Of a stretch of DNA of 64,000 nucleotides, positions 23,756-34,280 are shown one piece after another. How positions within the stretch are numbered: position 1 is the stretch's first letter; every line of letters begins with the position of its first letter. The stretch lies in the NCBI GenBank assembly GCA_947359465.1, contig OX375881.1:31971742-32035741 (forward strand), in the 5' to 3' direction. A program made the translations under genes and the position numbers. The stretch is from Metellina segmentata (lineage: Eukaryota; Arthropoda; Arachnida; Araneae; Tetragnathidae). Under the pieces are notes generated by a model. It saw nothing but the letters and a program-made list of their open reading frames with translations, did no database searches and was not told where the DNA came from.

Positions 23756-24640
23756 ATATAACCATTCTGAATCATCCTCAAAGAAATTTCATTCTTAAAC
23801 AGTTCTCAATTTGGACAATACTAAAAAATGGTGGATATTATTACAGAATTCTATGACACACACAGTCACATTATCTATTAATTTATACTTTGTAGACGGA
23901 AGAAACTTTTTACAGTAAACAATCATTTATCACAACTGATGACAGGCAATTTGAACAAATTTTCGACAGACCATTTTGAATGCAATCGAAAACAAATCGA
24001 TCTCTCAATCTTTTATAACCTTCACAAATAATTAAAGTAACACGCTATGAAATTGAGAAAGATTCGATCTTTTACATCTGCGATCCAGCAATGCAAAAAA
24101 CAACAACCTGACACCCCGTTTTAAATTTCAATTTAATAATCTAATTACTCGAAGACGTCTCTTTTGAAGAAATAAATCTCCTCTGATAACCAGGTTCTGA
24201 AACTGAATGACGTTGATGCTAACGAATACCTTAAATTATTTCCCCAAGAGATTAAGCCACGGAGAAAAAACGACGAAAGCGTGCCTGCGAAACCGCAATA
24301 TCAATTTCGCATCCACTAGAGCCTTTATTAATAGCTCCGCTTATGATAATATTTCATACTGTGCAGACAAAACCGACGAGTTGTTTTTCTTTGCCAAAAA
24401 GTACAAAAAGACGTAAACAAAAGCAGAGCTGTAGAAGATGCAGAGAACAAGCTGTTCTGCAGATAACAGTATTCCAATCGCTACATGACCTTCAGTTTTC
24501 CCATTGTTCTCTTCCAGATTAATCAACTTCACTTCAACCACACGCAAAAAGCAATTTTCTCCTCTTATTGTTCTTGTTTCCGTTTTCTATCTTTTTGAGA
24601 AACCGAATCGATGGGGGCCAGGTGATTGATATTAACAATG
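23756..24640. other. gene-free stretch with small unassigned frames
   Basis: Frames at 24207-24416 (+) and 24341-24547 (-) overlap and show no domain. The block 24120-24580 is slightly less AT-rich than its surroundings and could contain a host exon, but no reading frame stands out. Confidence 0.3.
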
Positions 24641-25211
24641 CTGGATCTTTTTAGATTAAAAGGGTTTTTTTTTGCATCTGCTATATTAAGTTTGAGGTTG
24701 TCCTGATAGTTTAGTTGGAAATTGTCTGGCAGACAACGTGTTGATCAAATGGGATTATAAGTATTGTATAGGAATAAAATTATTTTGGTGTAAAATTGAG
24801 TCGAGGCAAGGTTATGCAATTCGCAGTTGCAGAACTTTAAACATTCAAAATTATTGCGATAAAGCATAGTCTTTGATAGAATAGCATGTATATTTCATGG
24901 AAGACAGCCACAGCAATTGGTTATGATGGCATATTATACAGAAGGTATGATCAATCATGAACAACAATACATTTAGGAAACAATAAAATAATAAATGTTC
25001 GAAACATTTGGAAAAAAATGCAAGAATTTGGGATTATTATTCACCATAAATGTTATAAGGGAGTATATACGAGTATATTACACAGAGAAATGATTAATCA
25101 GGATTTAAACATTGAAAAATAATAAATTAGTAAATGTTCAAAACATTTAGAATACAACAAGCAAAAAATTTGGGATTAATACTAATCTAATATGTTATAA
25201 GAGAGGATATA
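24641..25211. repeat. unassigned dispersed repeat, copy 1
   Basis: It shares an ordered series of blocks with 28790-29240: ctgctatatta, agacaacgtgttgat, ggaataaaattattttg, cagttgcagaa, gataaa, tttgatagaatagca, acatttaggaaacaata, aatttgggattattatt, gttataag. A shorter subrepeat within it (about 24890-25060 and 25070-25211) also recurs at 29350-29610 and 29740-29990. Confidence 0.65.
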
Positions 25212-25640
25212 CAGGGTGTTATCAAAAGAATGGAAACACACTGGATTTATAAGGAATCCTTTACTACTATGGCTGTTTATGAAGGTGCCTCCTAACTGTA
25301 ATTATTGACATTGAAGAATCCAGATGCTGATTGAGTTCTGGTGTTACTTTGGCTGCAGTTGTTTTCTTTTTAGACATTAAAATACGCTTCAATACCCGTC
25401 GGTCTCTTTTACTCAGCTGCTCCTTCCGTCCACCATTTTGCTTTGCCGAGCTAGTCTTGCACTGTGTGAACGCTGTCATGACTTTCGACACCGTACCTCT
25501 AGAAACGCCTAAAAGCTGGAATGTTTCGGTCACAGTTGCTCCAACTAGTCGGGCTCCTACAATTTGGCCTCTTTGAAAGTCTGTGAGAGATGTGACATTT
25601 TATGCTTTTGACAAAAATCCACGACGTATACAACTTCACT
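25212..25640 (-). mobile_element. Tc1-like element, deletion derivative
   Basis: It starts after TA with CAGGGTGTTATCAAAAGAAT at 25212. The minus strand carries only the N-terminal DNA-binding part of a Tc1 transposase, and the catalytic half is absent. It sits at the junction of the split repeat 24641/28790. The right end was not fixed. Confidence 0.65.
25267..25590 (-). pseudogene. Tc1-like transposase N-terminus
   Basis: The minus frame reads 'LTDFQRGQIVGARL', 'VTETFQLLGVSRGTVSKVM', 'NGGRKEQLSKRDRRVLKRI' and ends 'SIITVRRHLHKQ'. These are the paired-like helix-turn-helix segments that bind the Tc1 inverted repeat. A frameshift lies just upstream (an ATG near 25600 is out of frame). No DDE domain remains, so it cannot catalyse transposition. 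Confidence 0.85.
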
Positions 25641-25689
25641 AAAGCAACCTCATACTGCCATGATATATAGTACTTTTTACATTAAAAAA

Positions 25690-25903
25690 AAACTGGTAGC
25701 TAGGCTTATATTTTAATGCTTCCGAAGCGCATTCTTTAATGTCACTTTTATTCACAGGTGCTTCCATTATTTTCCACCTGTACATGCAAGCTTGGCAAGG
25801 TCCATGCATGGATTAGTGGACAATTTTGACGTTCGAGTGCACTGTTTGGTTTGGGTTTCTTGAACATCCTTCCTCCGCTGGAAGCCGTTAATGTGGTTGG
25901 TGC
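25690..25903. other. unassigned block next to Helitron copy 1
   Basis: A minus frame (about 25757-25903) reads through this block and continues into the Helitron end. It has no recognised domain. It could be a host exon fragment, but evidence is weak. Confidence 0.2.
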
Positions 25904-25904
25904 A

Positions 25905-27019
25905 TCTATATAAATAAGAATGGAGTGTTTGTTTGTACATTCAATATTTTCGACCCATTTCAAGTTTTCTATCCGTTTTGGACCCTTCTGCTGCCGAATC
26001 CGCCTTTTTCTCGTTTGGTGTCTGTCTGTCCATCTGTCTGTCTGTCTGTCTGTTGTGCCCTATACACATCCACTCGGTATAAGATATTTTTATGGAAATT
26101 TGCATACAGTGAGTACTTATCTTCATTTAATGCAGGGCTCGAAATACCCGGGTGCACAGGTGCACTGTGCACATGAAAATATAATTGTGCACCTTATTTT
26201 TACCACTAAGTGCACGCAGTGCACCTAATTTAAAAACTCAGGTGAATGCAGTGCACCTGTATTAAAAAATCTATTTCGAGGCCTGATTTAGTGAGTGGAA
26301 TTGGTTGCGAAAGTCTGTCTGTCAGTCTTTCTGTTCTATGCTCGATTTTGTGTTTGTGTGTTTGTGCTAGCATCACATGAGAATTGTATTCCAGATATTT
26401 GATTGCAGTGTAATTTATTTTATACATTATCTATTCACTTAGTAAATGCAATATTAAACATTTCTTTATTGTTATATTTAGATGAGTTTCATGCTAAAAC
26501 ACCTGAGTAAGTATACTTAAATCAACCATAATTTGTTAGTTTTGGAAAAATTGGAATGTCTATTGAATATTACGATTATTTCGATTGCTTTACCAGTACT
26601 GCTGAAAAAGTAATTATTCTTCAAAAAATTATATTTTTTAATGGAATTTCATCTCTGATACTTCATATATTTCGAGTCTTATTTTTGTTCTTTGCGCAAT
26701 GAAAACGATTTCGGAATATTTGAGACAGACGATATTTTTCAACGAAACGAGAATGGACAAGATCGCGAAAGCAGTGATATTTTCTGTTTCTTTCGCTCTG
26801 AATTAATTTCACATTTCTAAATTTTGTGCACTTTTAGCTGTAAATTGTGGCAATTGTGTGAGATCAAGAGCTTAATGAATCACAAATTAATATCTTTAGA
26901 ACAATTTTTCCGAAAATAAATTTTTATTCTACAAAAAACGTAAGTCATTATATATTTTGATTATCTCTTCAATCTTGAGTGAACCAATTCAAACCGAGTA
27001 AGGTCGGGTATTTTGCTAG
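25905..27019 (+). mobile_element. Helitron-like element, copy 1, internally deleted
   Basis: The 5' end TCTATATAAATAAGAATGG follows an A, and the 3' end is CTAG preceded by a small stem (CCGAgtaaggTCGG) about 10 bases upstream, both typical Helitron terminal signals. Copy 2 begins at the next base, so the pair is head to tail. Relative to copies 2-4 it lacks about 650 bp of the 3' half, including the tandem 'aataatgccgttattta' repeats. It also carries a hAT MITE at 26133-26285. A (TCTG)n tract lies near 26022-26052. It encodes no Rep/helicase, so it is non-autonomous. Confidence 0.92.
26133..26285 (+). mobile_element. hAT MITE, GTGCAC family, short copy nested in Helitron
   Basis: It begins CAGGGCTCGAAATACCCGGG and ends CTATTTCGAGGCCTG. 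It is flanked by atttaatg (26125-26132) and atttagtg (26286-26293). The other Helitron copies have this site once ('cttcatttagtgagtgg' at about 27232 and 56367), proving insertion into copy 1. It is a 153-bp internally deleted form of the roughly 555-bp copies at 35971 and 52123. Confidence 0.95.
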
Positions 27020-28638
27020 TCTATATAAATAAGAATGGAGTGTTTGTTTGTACATTCAATATTTTCGACCCATTTCAAGTTTTCTATCCATTTTGGACCC
27101 TTCTGATGCCGAATCCGCCTTTTTCTCGTTTGGTGTCTGTCTGTCTGTCTGTCCGTCTGTATGTTGTGCCCTATACACGTCCACGCGGTTTAAGATATTT
27201 TCAAGAAAATTTGCATACAGTGAGTACTTATCTTCATTTAGTGAGTGGCATTGGTTGTGAAAGTCTGTCTGTCCGTCTTTCTGTTCTATGCTCGATTTTG
27301 TGTTTGTGTGTTTGTGTAGACATCACATGAATTGTATTCCAGATATTTGATTGCATTGTATTTTATTTTATACATTATTTATTAGTTTAGTGAATACAAT
27401 ATTAAACATTTTTTTATTGTTATATTTAGTTGAGTTTCATGCTAAAACACCTGAGTAAGTATACTTAAATCAACCATAATTTGGTAGTTTTGTAAAAATT
27501 GGAACGTCTATTGAATATTACGATTACTTCGATTGCTTTACCAGTACTGCTGAAAAAGTAATTATTCTTCAAATTTTTTTTTTTTTTATGGAATTTCATC
27601 TCTGATACTTCATTTATTTCGAGCCTTATTTTTATTCTTTGCGCAATGAAAACGATTTCCGAATATTTGGGACAGACGATATTTTTCAATGAAACGAGAA
27701 TGAACAAGATCGCGCGAGCAGTGATATTTTTTTCTGGTTCTTTCGCTATGAATTAATTTCACATTTCTAAATTTTTTACACTTTTTGTTGTAAGTTGTGG
27801 CAACTGTGCGAGATCAAGAGATAAAATTGAATCACAAATTAATATCTGTAAAACAATTTTTTGCGACATCTTTTATTTTGTTTTACTTCGCTGTTTCCTG
27901 TTTTAAATATTTATTATTTTAATAAATGCGTTTTCCTTCTCATCACACGCAACAGCACCACAAAGTATTAGACTTAAAAAATGTTAGGTAAGTCAGTATA
28001 AATTTTCAGTAAATTTTAAGTGTAGTTAGGCCATTATTGAAAGAATAATGCCGTTATTTAAAGAATAATGCCGTTATTTAAAGAATAATGCCGTTATTTA
28101 AAGAATAATGCCGTTATTGAAAGAATAATAATGTTTATTAATCCAAACTGGAACTTTTTCCAATATTAAAAAATTCGTTGTAATAATGACAGGAGAAGAT
28201 TGCAAAATTTTACAATGTCGCATACCGGAGGCAAGAGTGCCACAGGTAAAAAAAATATTGTTTTGTTGACTATGAGTGCGAGAGCACTCGCCGTAAATCG
28301 TAATTTTAATTAATTGAGTTGAACATGAAAAGAACTTAAGAAAGGGAATTCCAAATCTTCCTATAAATCGTCTTTTATAGTAGTAACCTTAGTATCACCT
28401 TTCGTCATTTTGTAGCTTTGTCATACAGCAATTGTGCGATGTATGTGAAATGTATTACATGAATGGATATGCATGTGTAGGATTTGTGTCCAAAGTAAGT
28501 TGTAGAAAATATAAAGATGGCGAAAGATGTTAAAATAAATTTTTATTCTACAAAAAACGTAAGTCATTATATATTTTGATTATCTCTTCAATCTAGAGTA
28601 AACCAATTCAAACCGAGTAAGGTCGGGTATTTTGCTAG
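27020..28638 (+). mobile_element. Helitron-like element, copy 2
   Basis: It begins with TCTATATAAATAAG immediately after the CTAG of copy 1 and ends CTAG at 28635-28638, followed by T. It includes the full 3' half: exon-like segments and about five units of the 'aataatgccgttattta' minisatellite (28040-28130). Tandem Helitrons without intervening host DNA are a known by-product of rolling-circle transposition. Frames inside (27013-27330, 27465-27707) are not Helitron proteins. Confidence 0.93.
28186..28494 (+). other. candidate exon pair carried by the Helitron
   Basis: A first segment (28186-28245) reads 20 codons ending 'CRIPEARVPQ' and is followed by gtaaaa. A second (28429-28494) follows 'tcatacag', reads 'QLCDVCEMYYMNGYACVGF' plus VSK, and is followed by gtaagt. 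Phase 0 joins to phase 0. The same arrangement is present in copies 3 and 4 and, diverged, at 32 kb. Two further exon-like pieces precede it. This could be a captured host gene fragment. No family was recognised, and expression is unknown. Confidence 0.35.
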
Positions 28639-28649
28639 TGTTAAATATA

Positions 28650-28740
28650 TCTCGACACGTTGGCGATGCGTAGAAGTAAGAGTGAGTTACTAGCTCACAG
28701 GCGTGACCATGTCATGTGACCGTGGTTCAACGTAGCGTGG
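28650..28740 (+). mobile_element. possible SINE A fragment
   Basis: It is a short resemblance to the SINE body ('catgtgaccgtggttcaacg') after 'gcgtgaccatg'. No ends or TSD are seen. Confidence 0.3.
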
Positions 28741-28789
28741 CTTTGATAGACTATCATAACTAGTATATTAACAACTCTGGAACAATTTA

Positions 28790-30030
28790 GATGGTTTTTT
28801 GACTCAGCTATATTAATTCTTAGGCTGTAGTTTGCTGTTTTGATGAATTCGTAGGATTGGATATGGTCTGTAGACAACATGTTGATAAAAGGAGATAAGT
28901 ATTTGTATTATACGGGAACGGAATTTTGTTGCAAAATATTGGGTTGGAGTAGGACTCTGCGGTTTACAGTTGTAGAATGTCATACAAATATTAAAAAAGA
29001 TCGTGATAAATGTAGATAGTTCCTTTGGTATAATAGCACAGTAGGCTCTAATTCATGATACACTGAAACAACATTTAACTACGGTGACATACTACACTAA
29101 AGTAATGATAATGCATGAAATATACATGCAAAAATCAATAAATTTATAAACGTTTGGAACATTTAGAATAAAACAGGCACGAATTTGAGATTATTATTTA
29201 TCTGATATGTTATAAGAGGAGATATTACAAGATGTTTTTATTGTATATAATTGCAACTAAGTATATAATAAATTTATACATGGCCATTTTAATGAGTCGC
29301 TATCGTATTCGAGTGACACAGATCGGTAGACTGCCATTTTTTAGACTGGCCAGTAGACATTTGAGATCAATTTAATTTTGTCATCGTTTAAAGTTAATAG
29401 TAACAATAGGATAGTAAGAACATAAACGAAATTCTTTTGATATAATAGCATAACAGACTATTGTTCTGGAACAGCAATTAACTAGGAATACTTCATTATG
29501 AAATATACACACTAAAAACAATAAAATTAATGTTCGAAACTTTTAAAGTAAAACAAGCAAGAATTTGGGATTATTATTTACCTAATGTTATAAAGAAGGA
29601 GGGGGATCGAAGTTTTTTTTATTGTATATAATCATGACTAAATATGTAACCAAGTTATACATGGAAAGTTCCTGAAGGCCCTATCGGATTTCAGTATAAT
29701 ATAGTTCCGGAGACTAGCATCTTTGGACTGGCTAGTAGAAATTTGAGATAAATTTATTTGATCGTGGTTTAAAGATAGTAATGACAACAAGGTAGTAATA
29801 ACTTAAACTTAGAACCTTTGATAGAATAGCATTGCAGACTATTGTTAATAGAAGACTGGCGCAGCAATTAGATATAGGAATGATTCAATATTCGCAATAT
29901 TTATACACACAAAAAACAATAAATGTTAAAAAAGATTTACAACAAAACACGCTAGAATTTGGTAGCATTATATTACATTATTTTAAAACGAAGGAAGAGG
30001 GAGAGGGGCATCAAAGTGTTTTGTATTAAT
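28790..30030. repeat. unassigned dispersed repeat, copy 2 and subrepeats
   Basis: 28790-29240 parallels 24641-25211 block by block. It is followed by two further partial units, about 29330-29610 and 29735-30010, each containing 'tagcat-acagactattgtt', 'caataaa-taaatgttcgaaac' and 'caagaatttgggattattattta'. The Tc1 relic and the two Helitrons (25212-28638) lie between the two copies. Confidence 0.65.
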
Positions 30031-30785
30031 CCGGTGTAAAATTTTCCGCAGATTTCAAATGCGTTGAAATTTTCAATCTATCTTTAACGATTCCGATTTT
30101 ACGAAAAAAGAACTTAACAAGCCCAGTCAAAATGTTTTTTATTTTTTGCTCTCCTCCGCTGAAATAGAATAGGGCAAGAAATGTAATCTGTTTTTATAGT
30201 TAATTTTGACGAGAAGGGCAGAAAATGCAATCTGTTTAATTTTGGAAAGCGAAAGTTCCCGTGACGTCACAATCTCTTGCGAAAATATAAACGAAAAAAA
30301 GAAAATCAAACGCTAAAGGTATCTATCTGGTGTAAAAATTTCAGCGTAATCCGTTCAAATCCGTTCAAATTTTTATTCTAACTTTAACGACCGCTGTGAT
30401 AGAAAAAAGCACTGAAAAACGACAGTGGTAACTTTAGTAATATATTTTGCTTCATTGGAATCCGTTTCGCATAAAATCAAAATGAATTAATCTCAAACAA
30501 ACAAAGATCATTCGAATGTATTCTCTTCCATTCTAAAGACGGGAGATGAAAAATACTGGTTGGTTCCAAAGGCTGACGTAAAGGTGCCGTGAAGGCGAAA
30601 AGTCTACATTTTGATGTTTCTTCATTCAGTGGAAAAAGGAGGAAAGGTGAAAAAAACTATTAAATTCTTTTTAAAATGTTCTAGATTTAATTTTAAATTT
30701 CGCCTCGCCCCTAAAATTGCAAAAAAATTCGGACTACCTGTGTGCCAAGAAAACAAACACTTGCTTTTATAATATTAGAGATTAG
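30031..30785 (+). repeat. dispersed repeat, class unassigned, copy 2
   Basis: It has the same order of blocks as 3858-4566, including 'gtgtaaaattttccgcagat', 'aatctatctttaacgattcc', 'gtgacgtcacaatctcttgc', 'ggactacctgtgtgccaag' and the ending 'aatattagagattag'. No reading frame is shared between the copies. Confidence 0.6.
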
Positions 30786-32019
30786 TGCTTTTATCAATAT
30801 GTTTCGTCTTTTGTCGAATTTTTCTATTTCAGAATATATATGCAGGAAGTCGAAATATATCACGTTAGAACAGAATTGTTTTCTCATAATTCTGCATTTT
30901 TTCAGGGATTAGAATTTTGTTTCCGTTTGCATCCTGTGTTCCGGTATATTACCTATTGCAGAAATATTACTCAAGAGTTAGATTTTAATAGTTTATTTAT
31001 TTCCTGCAAACTGTGTCACTAGACATTGATAATTCCTTGGACGTATATGTATATTTCGACCAACTTTCTAAACATTTTTTTTTAAATACGTAATGGTGTG
31101 CAGATTACTGTATCATAAAATAAATAAAATATACACATCAAAATATTTTTAAAGCGTGTAATTTCTTATTTCAAAACAACAAGTAAATTAAAAAAAAAAC
31201 TTTTAAGATAAGATGGGTTACGTTAAATTGAAATGGGTAGTCATACGTTGTAGCTCAAATATATTTCAAAATTTTTATGTAGCTTTTCATTGAAAAACGA
31301 TTAAAATAAATTAAGTTTCATTTTTTTTTCGTGTTTCAATCGGTGTTATTGAAAGCAGTACTTCATAGTCAAGTAACTACATCTATCATTCTAAATAAAT
31401 ACTTGCTTTCAATTTAGAAACCGAATTTCTGTGAATTTAAAAAAGTACTATAAGAAAGTACTGTTGAAAAAAAAAGGAATTTTAAACAAGCCTTTGTTAA
31501 AATTAGAATAATATCAGTTAATAATTTTGAAATATTGAAATTTTTTGTTGTTGAAAGTTGCTTACTGAATATATTGAAGCTGTTCTTATCCAACTTAGAT
31601 ACATATGAATCATTCGTTGAATGCAGTGCTTTTCGTTTTGTAAAACCGTTATAAAATCTTTATTTCTACCACAAGCTCCATTTTTCCATATTTGGAATTT
31701 TGGAATTTTTCCATATGTAATTTTCAGGGAGAAGTGCGTTTGTTTCCAACTAAATAAGTCATGAATGCCGTAAATTTTTAGCCCACTTAGACAAATAAAA
31801 CGCGGGTTAATATGTAGTCTATCATACCCACAGGGTTTTAAAATACGAGTGTACCAAATGTGGTGTAGATTTCTCATAAGATGGATTTGTATAGAGAACA
31901 AACGTTAAATCTGCTTTATATATCTAACAGAAGTTCCGTTATTCCACCTGCCGCTGAATAGAATTTTCTAGAAAAATTGCGTCTGCTTCGAACTAAATTA
32001 GTCACGAATGCCGTAACAA
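30786..32019. other. gene-free AT-rich stretch with a 127-codon minus frame
   Basis: The minus frame 31518-31901 is the second longest in the window but shows no domain. Two blocks, near 31725-31775 and 31975-32015, are near duplicates ('agaagtgcgtttgtttccaac...atgaatgccgtaa' and 'aaattgcgtctgcttcgaac...acgaatgccgtaac'), so the frame lies in repeated DNA. Nothing else was recognised. Confidence 0.4.
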
Positions 32020-32470
32020 TTTAACTTACCATCCTCTCATATTGATGATGAAATTCGTAATTATCACATACTAGGTGCAAGAATGGCACAAGTAAAACAT
32101 ATTCATAGGAAAACTAAATGCCAGACTATCCGCCAAAAATTCGCTATTTTTACTGAAAATGAATGAACGGGAATGTTCGTACTCACTCAAAAACTCAAAA
32201 ACAACATCTGAAGTAGTCACATAAAAAAAAAAAAACCTTTCAACAGATGTGCGAGGAATATGAAATGGATTATATGGATGGATTCAGCATGAATGTATAT
32301 TTGCGTCCGAAGTAAATTGTAGAAGCTATGGAGAAGTTAAAATGGATATTAATTTTTTTCCCGTACACTTAAATGATGCAAACATTCTTTTATGAAAAAT
32401 AATTGATGATGACTTTTCAATCAACATATTATTAATTCAACCCGAGAAAAGCGGGTTATTTCTGCTAGTA
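32020..32470 (+). mobile_element. diverged Helitron-like element, 3' part
   Basis: It ends with a hairpin AACCCGagaaaagCGGGTT, a 7-base spacer and CTAG at 32467-32470, the canonical Helitron 3' structure. The body aligns by eye with the 3' half of the main family: 'actaggtgcaagaatggcac' then gtaaaa, and 'caacagatgtgcgaggaata'. It is clearly older than copies 1-4. The 5' end was not identified. Confidence 0.75.
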
Positions 32471-33273
32471 GTATATATACAAGATGTGGTTCTTTTTAAT
32501 GATGTCTTAGAATTTTATTTGGGTAAATAATTTGACGCACTTTAATGAACAGAACACAATAGATGGAGGAGTGATTCCTTATTTTATCATAATTTTAAAT
32601 CGATCGTTTGTCTTGGTGCGTGAGTAAAACCTATTAGATCCCACGGAATATCTGCAAACATATGACTTAAATTAACTCCTATTAATTTATGAACTACCTT
32701 TACGAGAAATTATAGGATTCTCTCTCCTGCATAAATGGGGTTTTTGTGTGTATTTCTGATTTGGTGACTAAACCGATGCACGGAGATTAACTTTAAAATA
32801 GATGGAAATAGCTTTATTTCTAAATGTATTTCGTTAAGCCAGGAGATTCAGCGACGCCAACAATTCATAATTAATATTTTGAAATTAAGTAAATTGAAAT
32901 GTACCTAGATGAAATCCGTGATTTATAAGCCTTTCTTTTGTAGAAAGGTTTTCAATTTCATTATATCAAAACCTCGGTTCCAAAGAGAAACAAGTGAAAA
33001 ATTTTGTGATTTGAGTTAAATGTACGAAAAAGATTACTAAAACGATTAGTTACTAGTTCCATATAGAGAAATAACTATATATTTGAATGCTTCGTAACAA
33101 CAAAAATGTTTGATCGATCTAGAAATATTTCAGTTTCATAATCGTTTTAATAATCGTATTGTACACTTAAATCAAACGTTTTGTGATTTGAGGTTTTATC
33201 CTTTGGAACTGATGTATCGATATCGACATGATAAGGAAATGTAAATGTGGCTAGTCAAATAGAACAACTAGTA
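32471..33273. other. gene-free AT-rich stretch
   Basis: No recognisable feature was found. Confidence 0.5.
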
Positions 33274-33276
33274 TAA

Positions 33277-33700
33277 GGCCCGGTGCACACATCCGGTTTT
33301 TCAACATGCGGCGCCGCTGCGGCAACGCCAATGCGGTCTGAGATACATTAGATCCAATGGAGTAGTGCACACATGCCTCCGGCGCCGCAAGTTGACCCAC
33401 GTCTAACTTGTACCGCAGCTTGCCGCACACGCGTCTCCTGTCTAATGTACCTTGTTTTCATAAATAAATGGAATATAAATAATAATTATTAAATGCTTGT
33501 ATCCTGTAACGTCTATTTTGTTTAAAAATATACTTCTTTTTACACCAAGTAAGCGTAATAAACACGTTTTCTTCTATGGAATATTAATCGCAAATGGCGC
33601 GAAATGAGTACTTGCGTCATTTCACGGTTATATGTGCATAGTTGGGCTTCGTTGCCGCAGCGGCGCCGCACGTTAAAAAATCGGATGTGTGCACCGGGCC
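33277..33700. mobile_element. PIF/Harbinger-type MITE
   Basis: Long inverted termini start GGCCCGGTGCACACATCCG and run about 45-50 bp, including a GC-rich GGCGCCGCTGCGGCAACG block. They are flanked by TAA at 33274-33276 and 33701-33703. A 3-bp TWA target duplication with a GGCC/GGGC start fits PIF/Harbinger. It is 424 bp with no transposase. The GC-rich arms stand out sharply from AT-rich surroundings. Confidence 0.85.
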
Positions 33701-33964
33701 TAATGGTGAAAGTAAAATAATTAACCCCACAAATGAACAAATTACTTAATCTGAATAAAAGTTCCACAAGAAGGTAGAAAAATTTGTTGGTTGAGTTTGG
33801 TGGTAGAACGCAAGGGCCAAATTTGATCAAGCTGCTCAAAACACAAGACAGGAAGCGTCAAATAATAGATACAACACAAGATTAATTTTTATTGACAGAG
33901 AAGAGAGAAATATACCAAGTGAGGCATCGAAATTTCACCACCTAAAAATCGTAGGATGCTAGCA

Positions 33965-34157
33965 TAGTGGTGGCTGGTGCATGTCAATCTGCTGTGGCCT
34001 CAAATGTCCTCGTGGAGTGGAAGTTTCGAAAGTGAGAAATCAATTCAGGTGTTGACCTCGTATTCTGGCCTTGGTCCAAAATTACGGAGGATTCACCTCG
34101 ATTGGTACCTTCGGGATTTAGGCCGGAAAATTTCCAAAAGTCCATTGTATTGCTCAA
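33965..34157 (+). mobile_element. diverged SINE family A body
   Basis: It contains 'gtggtggctggtgcatgtca', 'tgtcctcgtgga', 'tggaagtttcgaaagtgag', 'caattcaggtgttgacctcg', 'ccttggtccaaaattacgga' and 'ggattcacctcg'. The tail meets a second, oppositely oriented SINE piece at about 34158. Frames at 33977-34403 are artefacts of this pair. Confidence 0.75.
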
Positions 34158-34280
34158 GGTAGGTAGGTATTTATTTAGAGTCACAGTAGACCAACACCAA
34201 TTTTTGCGACAATCCGGGAACAGCCACCGAATGAAAAAATCCGAGGACAACGTATGAACCACGATGAGATGACGATGCGT
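34158..34280 (-). mobile_element. truncated SINE family A in opposite orientation
   Basis: 'aggtaggtaggtatttattt', 'gtcacagtagaccaacac', 'aaatccgaggacaacgta' and 'gaaccacgatgagatgacga' match the minus-oriented copy at 62566-62700. Together with 33965-34157 it forms a tail-to-tail pair. Confidence 0.7.

Noticed and set aside
25969..26126. Minus frames rich in Thr-Asp-Arg-Gln
   Set aside because: They translate the (TCTG)n tract inside the Helitron.
31518..31901. 127-codon minus frame as a possible host gene
   Set aside because: There is no domain or codon bias, the frame overlaps blocks that are duplicated nearby, and no splice or start context supports it.
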